From positions 282,473,067-282,537,066 of the forward strand of contig NC_133660.1 of assembly GCF_037893015.1 (NCBI RefSeq): a stretch of DNA of 64,000 bases, read 5' to 3'. Positions 45,011-57,871 of the stretch are shown one piece after another. The stretch's first letter is position 1, and the number at the start of each line of letters is the position of its first letter. The position numbers and the translations under genes were made by a program. This DNA comes from Macrotis lagotis (Eukaryota; Chordata; Mammalia; Peramelemorphia; Peramelidae). Below the pieces are notes generated by a model that worked only from the letters and a program-made list of their open reading frames with translations, searched no databases and was not told where the DNA came from.

Positions 45011-45418
45011 TCTCAACCTGAATCTTATCAGGTCAAAACTTATATTTCAATTAATGAAAATGAATTTTGGAACTTTTTAGACCATGGAAAGTATAATTTG
45101 ATTTGCCAATTGTCACACAAAGAACATAGTTAAAATAGAAAATTTGATAACCAAACCAATTTTACACAAACCAGTTTTAATACCCAGTTTTATAATTGAT
45201 ATAATTCATTTATTCCCCCATTTTTAGAGGAAGCTGTTCCACTAACAAAATAACTTCCTTAAGAATTAAAGATTCTGTTACAAAGTGAATTCATTAAAAA
45301 TTGCCAAATTGACATACGCATTTGATAGAACATTTTAGAACAAATAAAACAATTTCAACCTAGTGGCAATGTTTAAAAAGAATAAAGAAAATGGATTTCT
45401 CTTTAAAAAGAATTTTTT
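45011..45418. other. AT-rich stretch, unclassified
   Basis: No open frame and no recognised repeat. Similar AT-rich sequence lies between the elements to about 54.6 kb. Confidence 0.4.
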
Positions 45419-45432
45419 AATAGGCCATGGGT

Positions 45433-45591
45433 TGGGGCGGCTAGGTGACATAGTGGATAAAGCACTGACCTTGGAGTCAGGAGTAGCTGGGTTCAAATCC
45501 GGTCTCAGACACTTAATAATTGCCTAGCTGTGTGGCCTTGGGCAAGCCACTTAACCCCATTTGCCTTGCAAAAAAAAAAAACCTAAAAAAA
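45433..45591 (+). mobile_element. Marsupial CORE-SINE
   Basis: Flanked by 'aataggccatgggt' at 45419-45432 and 'aatagaccatgggt' at 45592-45605. Confidence 0.92.
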
Positions 45592-45944
45592 AATAGACCA
45601 TGGGTCATCTTTCTACTGATATATTTAGTTGACTAACATTCATTTCCTTAGAACTTGAAATAGTTATGAGAGAGAATCATAACCTGTTGTCACAAAATCT
45701 TTATCATATTTGCTTAACTATCCCCTTAGCATTTTGAAAAGTGAACAAATCTTAATTTCCACAAGAACATGTATTTGACACCAGATGCCAAAGCTATATA
45801 CTAACCTAGCTTGTCTTATAAGAATGAGATAGTTGTAAGCAAAATTGACTAAATTTTTATTATCTTTGTACTGATCACCTGACACAATTAACAGAAACTT
45901 CCCAGGGACATAAAAAAAGAAAATTCCTTTTTTAAAAAAATTTA

Positions 45945-46108
45945 GGGACAGCTAGGTGGCACAGTGGATAGAGCACCAGCCCTGCAGTCAGGAGTACCTG
46001 AGTTCAAATCTGACCTCAAACGCTTAATAATCACCTAGCTCTGCGACCTTGGGCAAGCCGCTTAACCCCATTGCCTTGCAAAAACTAAAAAAAAAAAAAT
46101 AAATAAAT
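45945..46108 (+). mobile_element. Marsupial CORE-SINE
   Basis: Complete copy from 'gggacagctaggtggcacag' to an A-rich tail. The duplicated target is A-rich and not clearly delimited. Confidence 0.88.
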
Positions 46109-46549
46109 TTAAATGTCAACTTCCAGATAAGATGGCATGGCTGCCCAAATACTTGAACCAGACTTTAAATCTGCCAGGTGAGACATTTCCAATGTTGTGT
46201 TTTAGAAAAACAATTAGGAGAATCTAATGGCTATTAAACAGCCATCCTCCTCACCTTTCCCAATGAGGCTGTCACCTTCATTGGTCCAATACAAATTTCC
46301 TTGTTCCTATCTGGGATCAGACACAGATGGAAAGTCAATTAAACATTCCATGTGGTTCTTTAATAGCAATTTCCTATCATCAGAATAAGTTCAGCTTCTA
46401 AAGGATCAAAATATGCCACATGGTTACTATATATATAATATAATGACTATATAATCTTACAATGACAATAATCACAGAAAAATCTCCAGTTTTTAAATCA
46501 ATGATGCACACGGTGCTTTGTTCCTTAATAACAACAAATTTGCTATTGT

Positions 46550-47406
46550 CTTTTTTAAATATTTTATTTATTCATATTTCCAACTTCATGCAACAGCAAA
46601 TTTCAGCAATCTTTTTTTTCCCCAAGGTTTTTAAAAAAAGTTTTATTTAAGGCAATGGGGTTAAGCGGCTTGCCCAAGGTCGCAGAGCTAGGTGATTATT
46701 AAGCGCCTGAGGCCACATTTAAACTCAGGTGCTCCTGACTCCAGGGCCGGTGCTCTAGCCACTGCACCAACTAGCTGCCCTCCAAGGTTTTGAGTTTCAC
46801 ATTTTTCTCTCTCTTTCCCTTCCTCCCTTCTCTCCTTCACAGAAAGCAATATAATATAGGATATACATGCATAACCAAACTAAATATAAACACACAGTAA
46901 TCTTGCTGTAAAAGAAGAATCAAATCAAAACAGGAAAAAACTTTAGAGGAAAAAAAGATAATACATAAGACAACTTTTAAAAAGATGATAATAAGCTTTG
47001 GTTGGCATTTCCATTCCATAGTTCCTTCTCTGGTTATGAATGGCATTTTCCATTACAAGTCTTTTAGAATTGTCTTTGATTATTGTACTGCTGGAATGAC
47101 CAAGTCCATTATAGTTGATCATCCCCTAGTGTTGCTGTTGGTGTGTACAGTGTTCTTCTGGTTCTGGTCACTTCTCTCAGTATCAGTTCATTAAGTCTTT
47201 CCAGGTTATTCTGAAGTCTTATCCCTCATGATAAAGAAAAATAATGTTCCATCACATTCATATACCACTATTTGTTCAGCCATTCTCCATCTGATGGACA
47301 TCCTCCCAAATATTTTTGTACATGTAGGTTTTTTACCCTTCTTTCTGATCTCTGGAATACAGACCCAGGAGTCATATTGCTGGATCAAAGAGTAGGCACA
47401 GTTTTT
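46550..47406 (-). mobile_element. Old L1 3' portion, interrupted by a SINE
   Basis: Reverse L1 with 'gttcttctggttctggtcac' and 'gttccatcacattcatatac'. It differs from the younger family at 29.2 and 36.4 kb. SINE insertion at 46,632-46,781. Confidence 0.75.
46632..46781 (-). mobile_element. Marsupial CORE-SINE inside L1
   Basis: Flanked by 'ccaaggtttt' at 46622-46631 and 46782-46791. Confidence 0.88.
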
Positions 47407-47409
47407 TTT

Positions 47410-48587
47410 TTTCCTGGTATTATCTCAATACAATAATCCCAAACTACATCTAGAAACAGATTTTGTAAAAACAAATTTTTCTTAGTAATTATGTTCATAT
47501 TTAAAATAGACTTAAGCACAAATTTTTGCTTTTATAATCCTTTTAAACAGTGTGAATATCTTAGATTTTTAAAAATAATTTCAACAGATGTTTTTAATTC
47601 CAAGTGAACCATAATAGTCATAAGAAAAATCCGATTTCCAAGTAGGATGACACAGGAATTATTACATTTGATGAAACATAATGAACAACATAGAGGTTTC
47701 TTATATTTAACCTTATAAACATAGTGGATTTGACAAATTTGATTTTATAAGTTTATTTACTTCCACCCAAGTATGTTCATATCATTCTCAAAGAGGAAAA
47801 AGAAATTCTTCAAGAATTGAATTACAGGGGTGGCTAGGTGGAATAATTACCTAGCTGTGTGACCTTGGGCAAGTCACTTAACCCCACTGCCTTGCAAAAA
47901 CCTAAAAAAAAAAAGAATTGAATTATATACTTATGATATAAGTTCAACATTTTAACATAACTCTTACCCATGTCATGGGATATCAAAAACAGGAAAATCC
48001 TTTTCTATTGACAGGAATTTAGATGCATTTATCTAATGACAAGATATTTCAATATTGCAAATAGTAAATTTTCATATCTCCAGTCTTGAAAACTAGAAAA
48101 TTTTCTGAGAGCTATAAGCAAGTAACATAATCAGGTAAACTCGACCTAGGAAATGAAGTTCCAACAGATACAGTCAAAGTACCAGTATCTCACTTCATTA
48201 CAGTAATTCAGATCAAAGAGGAATTCCAAGATGTGTTTTGAATCACATTCACTGGGAGCAAAGAGAATCTTTGTCAACAATTAACTTCATCAAAGTCCCT
48301 TTTCCCTCCTGACCCAGGGTGTTTATCAGTTATGCTAAAAGATTTCTACTAAATATGGGGGGGGGGTGTAAATCTTATCATTGTCTATACACACACACAT
48401 TTAAATTACATACACAACTTTTCTTGAACTAGTTTGGAAATTATAAAAGGACAGATTTCTCTTATTCAACCTTAAAGCAAAAATAAATCTTTAAAATTTG
48501 AACTTATCAAACCCAAATTGATGTGAAGTGTTTTTGAAGTATCATACAGAAAACCCAAATGGTCTTTAAAACACAAAGTTTCTGAAA
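47410..48587. other. AT-rich stretch, no gene seen
   Basis: Apart from the short SINE at 47,825-47,912, no repeat or coding sequence was recognised. Confidence 0.4.
47825..47912 (+). mobile_element. Internally deleted CORE-SINE lacking its promoter region
   Basis: The head 'ggggtggctaggtgg' joins directly to 'aataattacctagctgtgtg', so the middle of about 65 bp with the B-box-like motif is absent. A perfect 13-bp duplication 'aagaattgaatta' flanks it at 47812-47824 and 47913-47925. Confidence 0.85.
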
Positions 48588-48600
48588 AAGTTGTTTACTA

Positions 48601-50152
48601 TCAGCATGAGTGGAGCCTCAGCCAGCACTGGCCTCAGAGCAGCTGTGGTGGGAATCAGGGAAGCCACCCAGAACTTTCAGAGCTCCTAGCCCATAGATAG
48701 TAAGGGGGCTGGGGAAACTGCAGAGATCTCTCTGCTCTCCTGGGGGCAGGACTCTGCTGTTTGCTCACCCTCAGATACAGGTCACAGTCTGGGTCCCCAA
48801 ACCACCATAGCTGAGCAAGGACTCTTCTCACAGCTCCAGGGCAGAGGGGAGGGCCTGTGGTCATCCACAGATTTATTTGTATAGTCCAGGAGAGTAGTCA
48901 GAGCCTCTCAGAAGACCTTGGAGGAATTGAGGAACTGTGGGGTATCTCAAAACCCCCTAAAGTCTTGGAAGTGCAGTAAATAAGTCATAGGCTGAGGACA
49001 TGAGCAAACAACAGAAAAAGAAGAATCTGACCATAGAAAATTACTTGTTCCCATGGATTATCAAAGTACAAACTCAAAAAATGACAAAATTGAAGCTTCT
49101 GTATCTAAAACCTCCAAGAGAAATAGAAAATGGGTTCAGGCTATGGATAAGCTCAAAAAAGCCTTTGAAAAACAAGTTGGGGGGGGGAAGAAAAATTGGG
49201 AAGAGAAATGAGAGTGATGCAGGCAAATCATGAAAACCAAATCAGCAGCTTTGTGAAAAAAAAAATACAAAAAAATAATGAATAAAATAGCATGTTAAAA
49301 ACCAGTTTAGGTCAGATAGAAAGTTCAACCCAAAAGCCAAATGAGGAGAAGAATGACTTAAAAAGCAGAACTGACTAGTTGAAAAAGGAGATAAAAAGGC
49401 TCTCTGAAGAAAACAACTCCTTTAAATGTAGAATGGAGCTATAGGAATCTGTTGACATTATAAGGAATCAACAAACAATAAAACAAATGAAAAAGAATGA
49501 AAAAACTAGAAAAAAAATGTTAAATATCTCATTGAAAAAATAACTGACCTCAAAAATAGATCCAAAAAGATAGTTTCAAAATTATTGGGCTACCTGAAAG
49601 TCACAACCAGGAAACAAGCCTAGACTTCATTTTTCCAGATATAATTCAATAAAATTGCCCTGAGATCCTAAAACCAAAAGGTAAAAAAGAAATTGAGAGA
49701 ATTCACCTCCTGAAAGAGATCCTAAAATAAAAACTTCCAGGAATATTATGGCTAAATTCCAAAACTCCCAAGTAAAAGAGAAAATACTTCAAGCTGCCAT
49801 AAACAAACAATTCAACTACCATGGCACTCCAGTCAGGATTACACAGGATTTGGCAGCTTCTACATTAAGGGCTAGTAGGGCTTATAATATGATATTCTGG
49901 AAGGCAAAAGAGCTTGGTTTACAGTTGATAATCATCTACCCAGCAAAACTGAACATCCTCATTCAGGGGAAACAATGGACTTTCAATGAAACAGGGGACT
50001 TTCAAATTTTCCTTTGGAAATGACCACTTTTTTCCCCCTTATTTCATTTCTCTTGAGGTTTCTCTCTTTTTTGAGGAGGGGGGGGATTTATGTTTACTTT
50101 CACAACAAGATTATTGTAATAATGTGAAAATAAATAAATAAACCAGAAAAAA
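48601..50152 (+). mobile_element. HAL1-like half-LINE (L1 ORF1 without ORF2)
   Basis: A GC-richer 5'UTR-like segment (48,601-48,998) is followed by a decayed ORF1. The N-terminal part reads MSKQQKKKNLTIENY at 49,000. The C-terminal domain reads ILQAAINKQFNYHGTPVRIT and SRAYNMIFWKAKELG, then YPAKLNILIQGK, near 49,785-49,975, matching the ORF1p C-terminal domain. Instead of ORF2, a short 3'UTR and A-rich end follow (about 50,024-50,152). Possible decayed duplications are 'aagttgtttacta' at 48588-48600 and 'aaggtatttacaa' at 50153-50165. ORF1 is interrupted by several frameshifts and stops and cannot be functional. Confidence 0.7.
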
Positions 50153-50165
50153 AAGGTATTTACAA

Positions 50166-50843
50166 AACAGACAAGGGTCTGTTTATTTAAGTCAGGAAAG
50201 ACATACCAAATTAAATTACCCTTATCATAAAACTCAATATATATTTCAATTACCTCTAAAAATAATCTCACAGTAAACCTCAAAATTAACTCACATGTGA
50301 ATATGTCCTTGGATGATTCAGACTTGTATATAAAAATACATCTTTTGGTAAAAACAGACTTATGAAGCATACCTCACTTTGTGCAAACATTTTTTTTCCT
50401 TTACTAATAGAAATTCTGCATCATAGATAAGAATTTAGGACTAAATATTTCTAAGAAAATCCCTTTTTAGGAATATAAGATTTTCTTTGTTCTTCAATTA
50501 ATAATCTTAAGAACTTTATAAATCATAATCAAAATAACTTAAAATAAATTTCCTTTTGTAAAGAAATATAGGTGATCTAATAATGGACTTTTCCCAGTCC
50601 AGATTATGATGTTCCTTTTATTATGTAGGGGAACACTACATTGCACAAGAATGAATTTATGCTCACATGTCTCTAATCAATGTGATTCTTTGATTGTGAG
50701 GATTTGTCATAAAACATCAAGCTAGTCCTTGATAACTGAGCACACATAAAGCAGGATATGACACTAAGCATAAGTTAGGGACAGACACATGACTCCTCTC
50801 ATGGAGTTAAAATAATTTTTAAAAAATACATGAGATTTATTTC
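50166..50843. other. AT-rich stretch, no gene seen
   Basis: No open frame above background and no recognised repeat. Confidence 0.4.
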
Positions 50844-50856
50844 ACTTAAAATTTCT

Positions 50857-51006
50857 TTTTTTTTTTTTTTTGCAAGGCAAATGGGGTTAAGTGGCTTGCC
50901 CAAGGCCACACAGCTAGGTCATTATTAACTGTCTGAGACTGGATTTGAACTCAGGTCCCCCTGACTCCAGGGCTGGTGCTCTATCCACTGCACCACCTAG
51001 CCACCC
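50857..51006 (-). mobile_element. Marsupial CORE-SINE
   Basis: Reverse copy flanked by 'cttaaaatttctt' at 50844-50856 and 'cttaaattttctt' at 51007-51019. Confidence 0.9.
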
Positions 51007-51019
51007 CTTAAATTTTCTT

Positions 51020-53208
51020 AATTCATTCATTCTGTTTATTGTCAACAGTAAAATTTTCATCTCCCAATTTTAATAGATGAGAGAATCTGTCCTTACTAGT
51101 CATTAGCTGCAAGTTACTTACCAATATTTCTTAATATTAGAACATTTAGGAATATCAAGATATCATGATCATAATTATGCATTTTAAAAACCTGAAAACT
51201 CCTTAATTTAATTTGATACATTCTTAGTTTACCTTGCACAGATCAACTCAGTAGGCTAATTAAAAGAGATAATAAAGAGTTCATGTTTGCTTTTATGCCA
51301 CACACTTTATAATCATATGACCTACATGGGTCTTTGTTTTTCTCCTTACAGCTTACAGAGAATATTCTTTGTGTCATAACTTAATAAATTCCTTAATTGA
51401 AGTAATTCTATTCTCTTTTCTCCTTATTAAACTCTAATAATTTCTCATAACTATACCCTGGTAAAAGACTGATTTCTTTAGAGGATACTTAGGTTTTCTA
51501 TCAGTCACCTTGCTAAGCCTAGTAAGAAAATAAGACTCCAAGGTATCTCTCCCTATTTTAATTACAAACTTAGGAAGCCAATGGGTCTGATACTGGGACC
51601 GTCCTTTCAGGAAACAACAGATAATATTGTTCAAGGATGTTCATCTTTGAGAGTGGTTGTGAGCAGAGATATTGTGCAACTATTCACGGTTAGGTCACCA
51701 AGAAGATGAATGATTTTCCTTATTCTTTGTTTTTGCTTAAAAATATAACTTATTCCCAGTCCAAAAGTGGTCATTACTTCAGAATGACTCCCATCATTCT
51801 ATAAAATGCCTAAGCTATATTTTCTGCTATTTTATTTTAACCCTGTGTTTTTAAGTTTTTTTTTTTTTTTATCATTTTAAGGTTGACATCCTTCAGGGCT
51901 AAAATTTGGCATAAATCAAACCAAATCTGGACTTATAAACAAACTTAATATAGACATTCCTCTCTTCTTTATATATATGTGGTGAAGTACTGTTAGAATT
52001 TTGCAAGCTACTCTTGGGCCCCTAGGAAATTGTTTTGTTGCATTTAAAGGTATGGCCAGCTCCAAAACGTCCTACAGGTTTTTATCTCAAACCTTTTTTT
52101 TTTCCTGAAAATCAGATTTTACAGACAGATCTCTAAAGGGAAAGATTATCCTTTTGCAATTTCTAGCAGAGGTCAAATCACTACACTTTTTAAAAATTGC
52201 TCTAGCATGGAGCTAGGCCCTGAAATATTACAAATGATGACTTTCTAAATTAGAGGATAATTTGCTGCTGCTTATTAATTTTAAATTAGACTTTTAAACA
52301 ATTAAGTCAAACTCATATGAATAAAAGGAATAATTCACAATTTAGAACTTTCATTTCATTTAGACTGAGGCTAGAAATGAATTCAGTTGCCTATGGATCT
52401 TATTTTTCTCGAATGTTATCAAACAGAGCCTCAGATTAATAATATGATATTTTAAGTTATATTTTTTAAACACTTGATATAAGAATAAGCCTTACAGTTT
52501 CCATCTTTTATTCTGAAGCCAAAAGCTTGCTAATTCTTTGAGAGCTCCTCGAATTAGTGCTGTGCTTAGGTATATGATGTTGGGATTTTAATTTTATCCC
52601 AAATATGAGTCCATCTTTGATTATTTAAAATCTGGGCTCCACATTTCCACAAAGATCCCATATCTTATTTTTTGTTTTACATTTCATATGTACATACATA
52701 TATACATACATACATATGTACATACATACCAAATACATTTAAATTTACCTTAAAATCAAATTATAAAGACTTTCATAATCTATTCAACTTGTAAAGAAGT
52801 TCTGATACATTTTTTGCGACACAACATTTTCAAGTTAAATCTCATCTTGTATGATGAGGAACAAGACATTTTCCAAGATTTAAAATGGATAGAATAATTA
52901 ATTTGCCACAAAAATTCCAAATTTCTACAATATACCTTTCAATTCAACAGTACATTTGATATTAATTCATCCTTAGTTGTAACTTGTATAACCTTTAAAA
53001 TACCCAGTCAAAACCCAAATACCTCTATTATTTTTAGTCTCATTTTCTTAAAAATAAACTTTGCATTCCAGAAGCCTATACTGTAACTCTATCTTTTTTT
53101 ATTTTAGAGTCACAGAAAGAATAGAGAGGAGGGGGGAGGAGGACAGCTTTGATGTGAATAAGACAACATAAGAGAGAAACTGTGTAACAGATGACCAGAA
53201 CAAAGTTT
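51020..53208. other. AT-rich stretch, no gene seen
   Basis: Contains a TACATA-rich simple repeat near 52,685-52,730 and otherwise unclassified sequence. It may include old retroelement interior, but no coding trace was recognised. Confidence 0.4.
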
Positions 53209-53222
53209 AAGAAGCAAATGGG

Positions 53223-53405
53223 TAGGGGTGGCTAGGTGGCACAGTGGGCGACAGCTAGGTGGTGCAGTGGATAGAGAACCCGGCCCTGGAGTCAGGAGTA
53301 CCTGAGTTCAAATCCAGCCTCAGACATTTAATAATTACCCAGCTGTGTGGTCTTGGGCAAGTCACTTAACCCCATTGCCTTGCAAAACAAAAAACAAAAA
53401 AAGAA
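53223..53405 (+). mobile_element. CORE-SINE with duplicated head
   Basis: The 5' head occurs twice in tandem: 'ggtggctaggtggcacagtg' then 'cagctaggtggtgcagtgga'. One normal body follows. Flanked by 'gaagcaaatggg' and 'gaaacaaatggg', so the double head lies inside one insertion. Confidence 0.85.
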
Positions 53406-53758
53406 GAAACAAATGGGCCATGAAGGTAAAGTTCATGAAGATAAAGTCCACATTAGAGCAAGGAATAAGAAAATAGACTTTTCTCCTTCAAAAACAGCAA
53501 TTTTTCTGGATAAAAATATTCCGATCATCTAAATTCTGTATTTTAAAAGAAAAGACTGTAATTTCCTCCATTTTCTCACTACAAAAACCAAGTGGAGAAA
53601 ATGACAGGTGGTTAGAAGCCACTTCACTGGCAGGGGAGGGAAATAAAAAAAAAATGGAACAGAATTTTAGTCAATCAGGATACAGAAAATATCATAAACA
53701 AATGACATAACTAATCAAGGTAGAGAAAGCAAAACAACCCAGGTGGAGACAGAGTTTT

Positions 53759-53917
53759 TTTTGTTTGTTTGTTTTTTTAGGTTTTTGCAAGGCAAATGGG
53801 GTTAAGTGGCTTACCCAAGGCCACACAGCTAGGGAATCTGAGACCGGATTTGAACCCAGGTATTCCTGACTCCAAGGTCTGTGCTTTATCCACTACACCA
53901 CCCAGCTGCCCCTGGCA
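53759..53917 (-). mobile_element. Marsupial CORE-SINE
   Basis: Reverse copy with a small internal deletion near 'gctagggaatctgag'. Flanked by 'acagagtttt' at 53749-53758 and 53918-53927. Confidence 0.88.
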
Positions 53918-53929
53918 ACAGAGTTTTAA

Positions 53930-54605
53930 GAGAACAAAGAGAATTTTAAAATGTCACCATCCACCTATCATTTTCCTCCTACAGAGATAAGACAAGCATC
54001 TCATCCTGTCCCTTTCTTAGGAGCCCCTGGCTCTTAGGTCTGCCTTATACAAGGAGGTGGGGAGGCTAGTGGCCGAGGCAGCTTCATACATTTTTGTGTG
54101 AAGAAATTCCATTTCTAAACTCTCGTTCTAAACACTAGTACTAGTTAACAACAGAAATATCAGTATTAAGAAGAGCAACAAATATACCTGAGGTCACCAG
54201 ATATATTCTCATTCCAGAGGGGGCCAGCTACAAAACACACAAACCGAGGGAGAGGTACAGCCCCAAAACAGCAAAGTGGAGTACTCAGTCTACTTTATCG
54301 GGCTAGAAAACCAGGAGTCAAACCAGTGGTAAATCCCAAAGAATGATTTGACCTAAATCAAAATGGGAGTTCCTGGTGAAATAGAGCAATTGAACTGAAA
54401 ACAGGTGGACTTACCTCATCCCAAAGTCATGATACATTTGCTAGACTCAAAATCTGTCTCAGCTTCCAGGCATCCCTTTACACAACATTTTAAAAAAGGA
54501 GTCTACCCCATTTTCAAGTCAAAATTGTCTGTTAACTAAAATGAGTTCAAAATATAGAACAAAGAGTTGAAAAGTTACAAACCTCTGCATGCCACATCAC
54601 AAAAC
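53930..54605. other. Intergenic stretch, no gene seen
   Basis: Unclassified sequence leading to LTR-like copy B. No coding trace. Confidence 0.4.
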
Positions 54606-54645
54606 TGCAAAACTTAATAATTTACAGTTAAAAATAAAATGACAG

Positions 54646-54677
<32 letters not shown>

Positions 54678-55279
54678 GTATTAGACATGTAGTCTATTCG
54701 CTAAGATTTACCATGAAATCTATAGGTGGAGGACATCTATCCAAGATGGCCATCAGGGGCAGCTAGGTGGTACAGTGCATAGAGCACCGGCCCTGGAGTC
54801 AGGAGTACCTGAGTCAAATCTGGCCTCAGACACTTAATAATTACCTAGCTGTGTAGCTTTGGGCAAGCCACTTAACCCCATTTGCCATGCAAAAACCTAA
54901 AAAGAAAAATTCATAAAAAAAGATGACCATCAAACCTATAGATGAAAACCATCATTCTGGGATGACCATCCTGAATAGAGGGAGACCTGGATATTTATTT
55001 ATACAGAAACACAGAGAAGGAAAACTTAAACCTCTTTGAAAGCCATTCTATTAGGTTGCACATTTACTCATCCTTATACAAGGATATCTTGTCCAAAGGA
55101 GATGCATAATTATGTCTCTTTTCCTAAATTAAAGTATAATGAGGACAGGGCAAGTTTTCTGGTTTTCTAACCATTTGTCTTATTAATATATGGAGAGATA
55201 ATATTTCCTTTCTTATGATAGTAAGAAAATTAGACTTTTTATCAGGAATATAGGTTTGAAAACTTATTAAACTTTCTCA
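54606..55279 (+). mobile_element. LTR-like repeat, copy B, interrupted by a SINE
   Basis: Begins TG and ends CA, aligning with copy A at 43652-44210. A SINE is inserted at 54,756-54,919 and an AT/TATG microsatellite lies at about 54,647-54,680. Family not identified. A degraded fossil. Confidence 0.55.
54756..54919 (+). mobile_element. Marsupial CORE-SINE inside the LTR-like repeat
   Basis: Flanked by 'aagatggccatca' at 54743-54755 and 'aagatgaccatca' at 54920-54932. Confidence 0.9.
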
Positions 55280-55287
55280 CTAATTTT

Positions 55288-55532
55288 AAGACTGCTAGGT
55301 GGTACAGTGGTTAGAACACTGTATCAGGAGTCAGGAAGAATCCTCTTTCTTTACTCAAATCTGGCCTCAGACAGTGTGACCCTGGGCAAGTTACTTCATC
55401 CTTTTTACCCCAGTTTCCTCATATATAAAATGAGCTGGAGAAGGAAATAGCAAATCAATATCTTTGCCAGAAAAATCCCAAATGAGGTCACAAAGACTTG
55501 GACATGACTGAACAATCACAACAACCACTGAA
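55288..55532 (+). mobile_element. Marsupial MIR-like SINE, long form
   Basis: 'gctaggtggtacagtggtta', 'ctggagaaggaaatagcaaa' and an ending near 'ctgaacaatcacaacaac'. Confidence 0.75.
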
Positions 55533-55539
55533 AAGGGGA

Positions 55540-57821
55540 AAAAAGATTAGCAATGTACTTATAGCAAATATGCATATTGTCTTAGTTTAATGTCTTTAAT
55601 CCTGTATTTCTGATAAAAAAAAATTGGTTTCCTCAACCTCCAACTACAAGTTATAAATCTGAATGTTGTCTCTGTGTGTAAAAATGTCAATTTGCCATGT
55701 CAAGGTCTGCTGTGCTTCATCTCAGTGTTGACTTAGCTTGTGTCAACACACCTGGCTAGCTTTGTGATAGTACCAATAAATTCCTTAACCTGGGTCAACA
55801 AATCACAAGATAAGAGACATCTTGAATGAGGAAAGAGAAATCCTATGTTTGTTTATAAAGACTCCCTCTCCAGCCTAAGAGGGATCTTATCAAAAGAAAT
55901 TTGAAGCAAATATTATACCTTATGAGAGGATTACAAGGTAGAACTATGTTATCTTTATGAAATTTCATTGGTTGCCTAATTCAGTTTTATGATTCTTTGT
56001 CTTTTCTGTATAAAAATGCTCCCCAAACTTTGTATCAAGGTTGGTGTCTTTAGTGATATCATCCAGCCAGGGGTTTAGCAAGATCCTAGAGAATAAAACT
56101 TCACAGATAAGCTAAATTTTTGTTATTTCTTTTGTGGCATAACTAAATTAAATTTAATAATAATCAAGAAAAACCAATTTTCACATTAGCCATTCCAAAA
56201 ATGTATGCCCCTTTTGTGGCTATGTAGCCCATCACCTTTTCTGCTAAAAGGTGGGTAGAATTCTTCATCATTGGTTCTTTGAAATTATGGTGGCTCACTG
56301 AGTTGATGAGCATTCTTAAGACTTTCAAAGTGTTTTTGTGCTGTTATATAAATCACACATAGCTCTCTCTATTACTAGTAACAGTTGGCAGGTGATGCTA
56401 GCTGACAAGGTTGGCTATTTAAAGGAAACCAAAAAGTCAGAGTTTGTTCCTCTGGCTCCTCTTTGCAATGACAGGTTCTTTCTTCACTTCTCCCTTCTGC
56501 CAACAACCCAGATGTGACTTTCCCTGGGTTCATGGTCCAATACTCTCCCCTCCTTCAGGAAAGGCAGGAAGTGTTTAAATTTCCCAAGAAGGAACCAAAA
56601 AAAAAAAAAAAACACTGAACTTTGTGTTCAAGTCTGCCTCTTTCCCCCAGATTTGTTTATTTATGACTCAATAGCCCAGGGGGATGGTTGATCCTGAGTT
56701 ACATGGTTAGTCCCTTCTGCTATTGAAGTGCTCTTAAGAGTTCATTAAAAAAAGTCAAAACCATAAAATTCACTAATGATAATTCGTACAAAGAACTCTA
56801 GCTATTTAGACTGTAATTCAGTCCTCCATCCTGTTTTGTTTTGTGAATAACAAGCTACTCCCCAACCTCCTCCATTGCAACCCTTTCTGTACATAATTAA
56901 GAATAATGCAAATAACATAGCAGTTAAGACTTCTCATAACTTTATATTATATATTAAAAATCAGGAATTAATAACTTAAAAGAAGTGAATCTCTGCCATC
57001 TACAGACAGAAGTCGAGAAACAATTATCCATATAATATGTCCCCTTGGTAATTCCAGCTCTAGACTGTTTCAGCCACCTACCCCTTCTCACAACTGGACC
57101 CAGTGGCTCTCTAGCCACCTCCAGTTTGGTCTCTGCTCCAAGCATCTGTCCTGCTGGACCATCTCCCTAACCAGCCTGCTGTCATTTCCCACCATCATAG
57201 CCCACCATCATTGCCATGGGGCCCCACTTTCTCATCTTGAAACTAAAACTAAATGTTCCCAGTAGCCTCTGCTCATTGCCTTCCCCCAATTCCAATGTTC
57301 TATATTGTGATTTGGGAGGTTCCAATTCAACTCTCAGACCTTCTTGTATTTCTCCCTCTGGTTCCATTAGGATTTGCATCTATTGGAAATTTGGAAATTC
57401 ATCTACATAAGGACATTGAAAAACAAAGCAGGGGAAAGGCTTCCTGTGGAAAACAGAAGTTTCCCAGCTTAAAAAATGTGGAAGGTTGGACCTGTCTGAG
57501 TGACTCATGAAGAATCCAGAAAGACAATGAATGTGACCTCAGACTGGAACCTACGTTCCCACCTTCGTTCTCACAGCAGATCCCCAACAGAGAACAGGAA
57601 TAAAAAAATAAGATAACTGAACAGAAATCAATCACCCTAAGGAAACATGATACCAGAGCTTGGAGAAAGAAAGAATTCTCCAAAAAGCCATCCTTCCAAT
57701 TTGGAAATGACAAGCTTACCCTGAGGGAATCAAAGGGAAGAAATGGCTAAGGGTTGCCCCCACAGAGAGAGCTTTGGGGTTTTCTAGCTACAAGGAGAAT
57801 GATTATGCCCCATCTGATAAT
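55540..57821. other. AT-rich stretch, no gene seen
   Basis: No recognised repeat and no convincing coding sequence. The overlapping frames near 57,216-57,713 have no recognisable domain. Confidence 0.4.
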
Positions 57822-57832
57822 ACCCAGTATCC

Positions 57833-57871
57833 CCCTTTTTTTTTTTAACAAGGCAATGGGATTAAGTGAAC
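57833..57871 (-). mobile_element. 39-bp SINE tail insertion
   Basis: Only the T-run and 'aacaaggcaatgggattaag' are present. Flanked by a perfect 11-bp duplication 'acccagtatcc' at 57822-57832 and 57872-57882. Confidence 0.75.

Noticed and set aside
57216-57713. Overlapping frames in a unique-looking stretch
   Set aside because: No domain, no splice-supported structure and no start context; length is near chance for the region.
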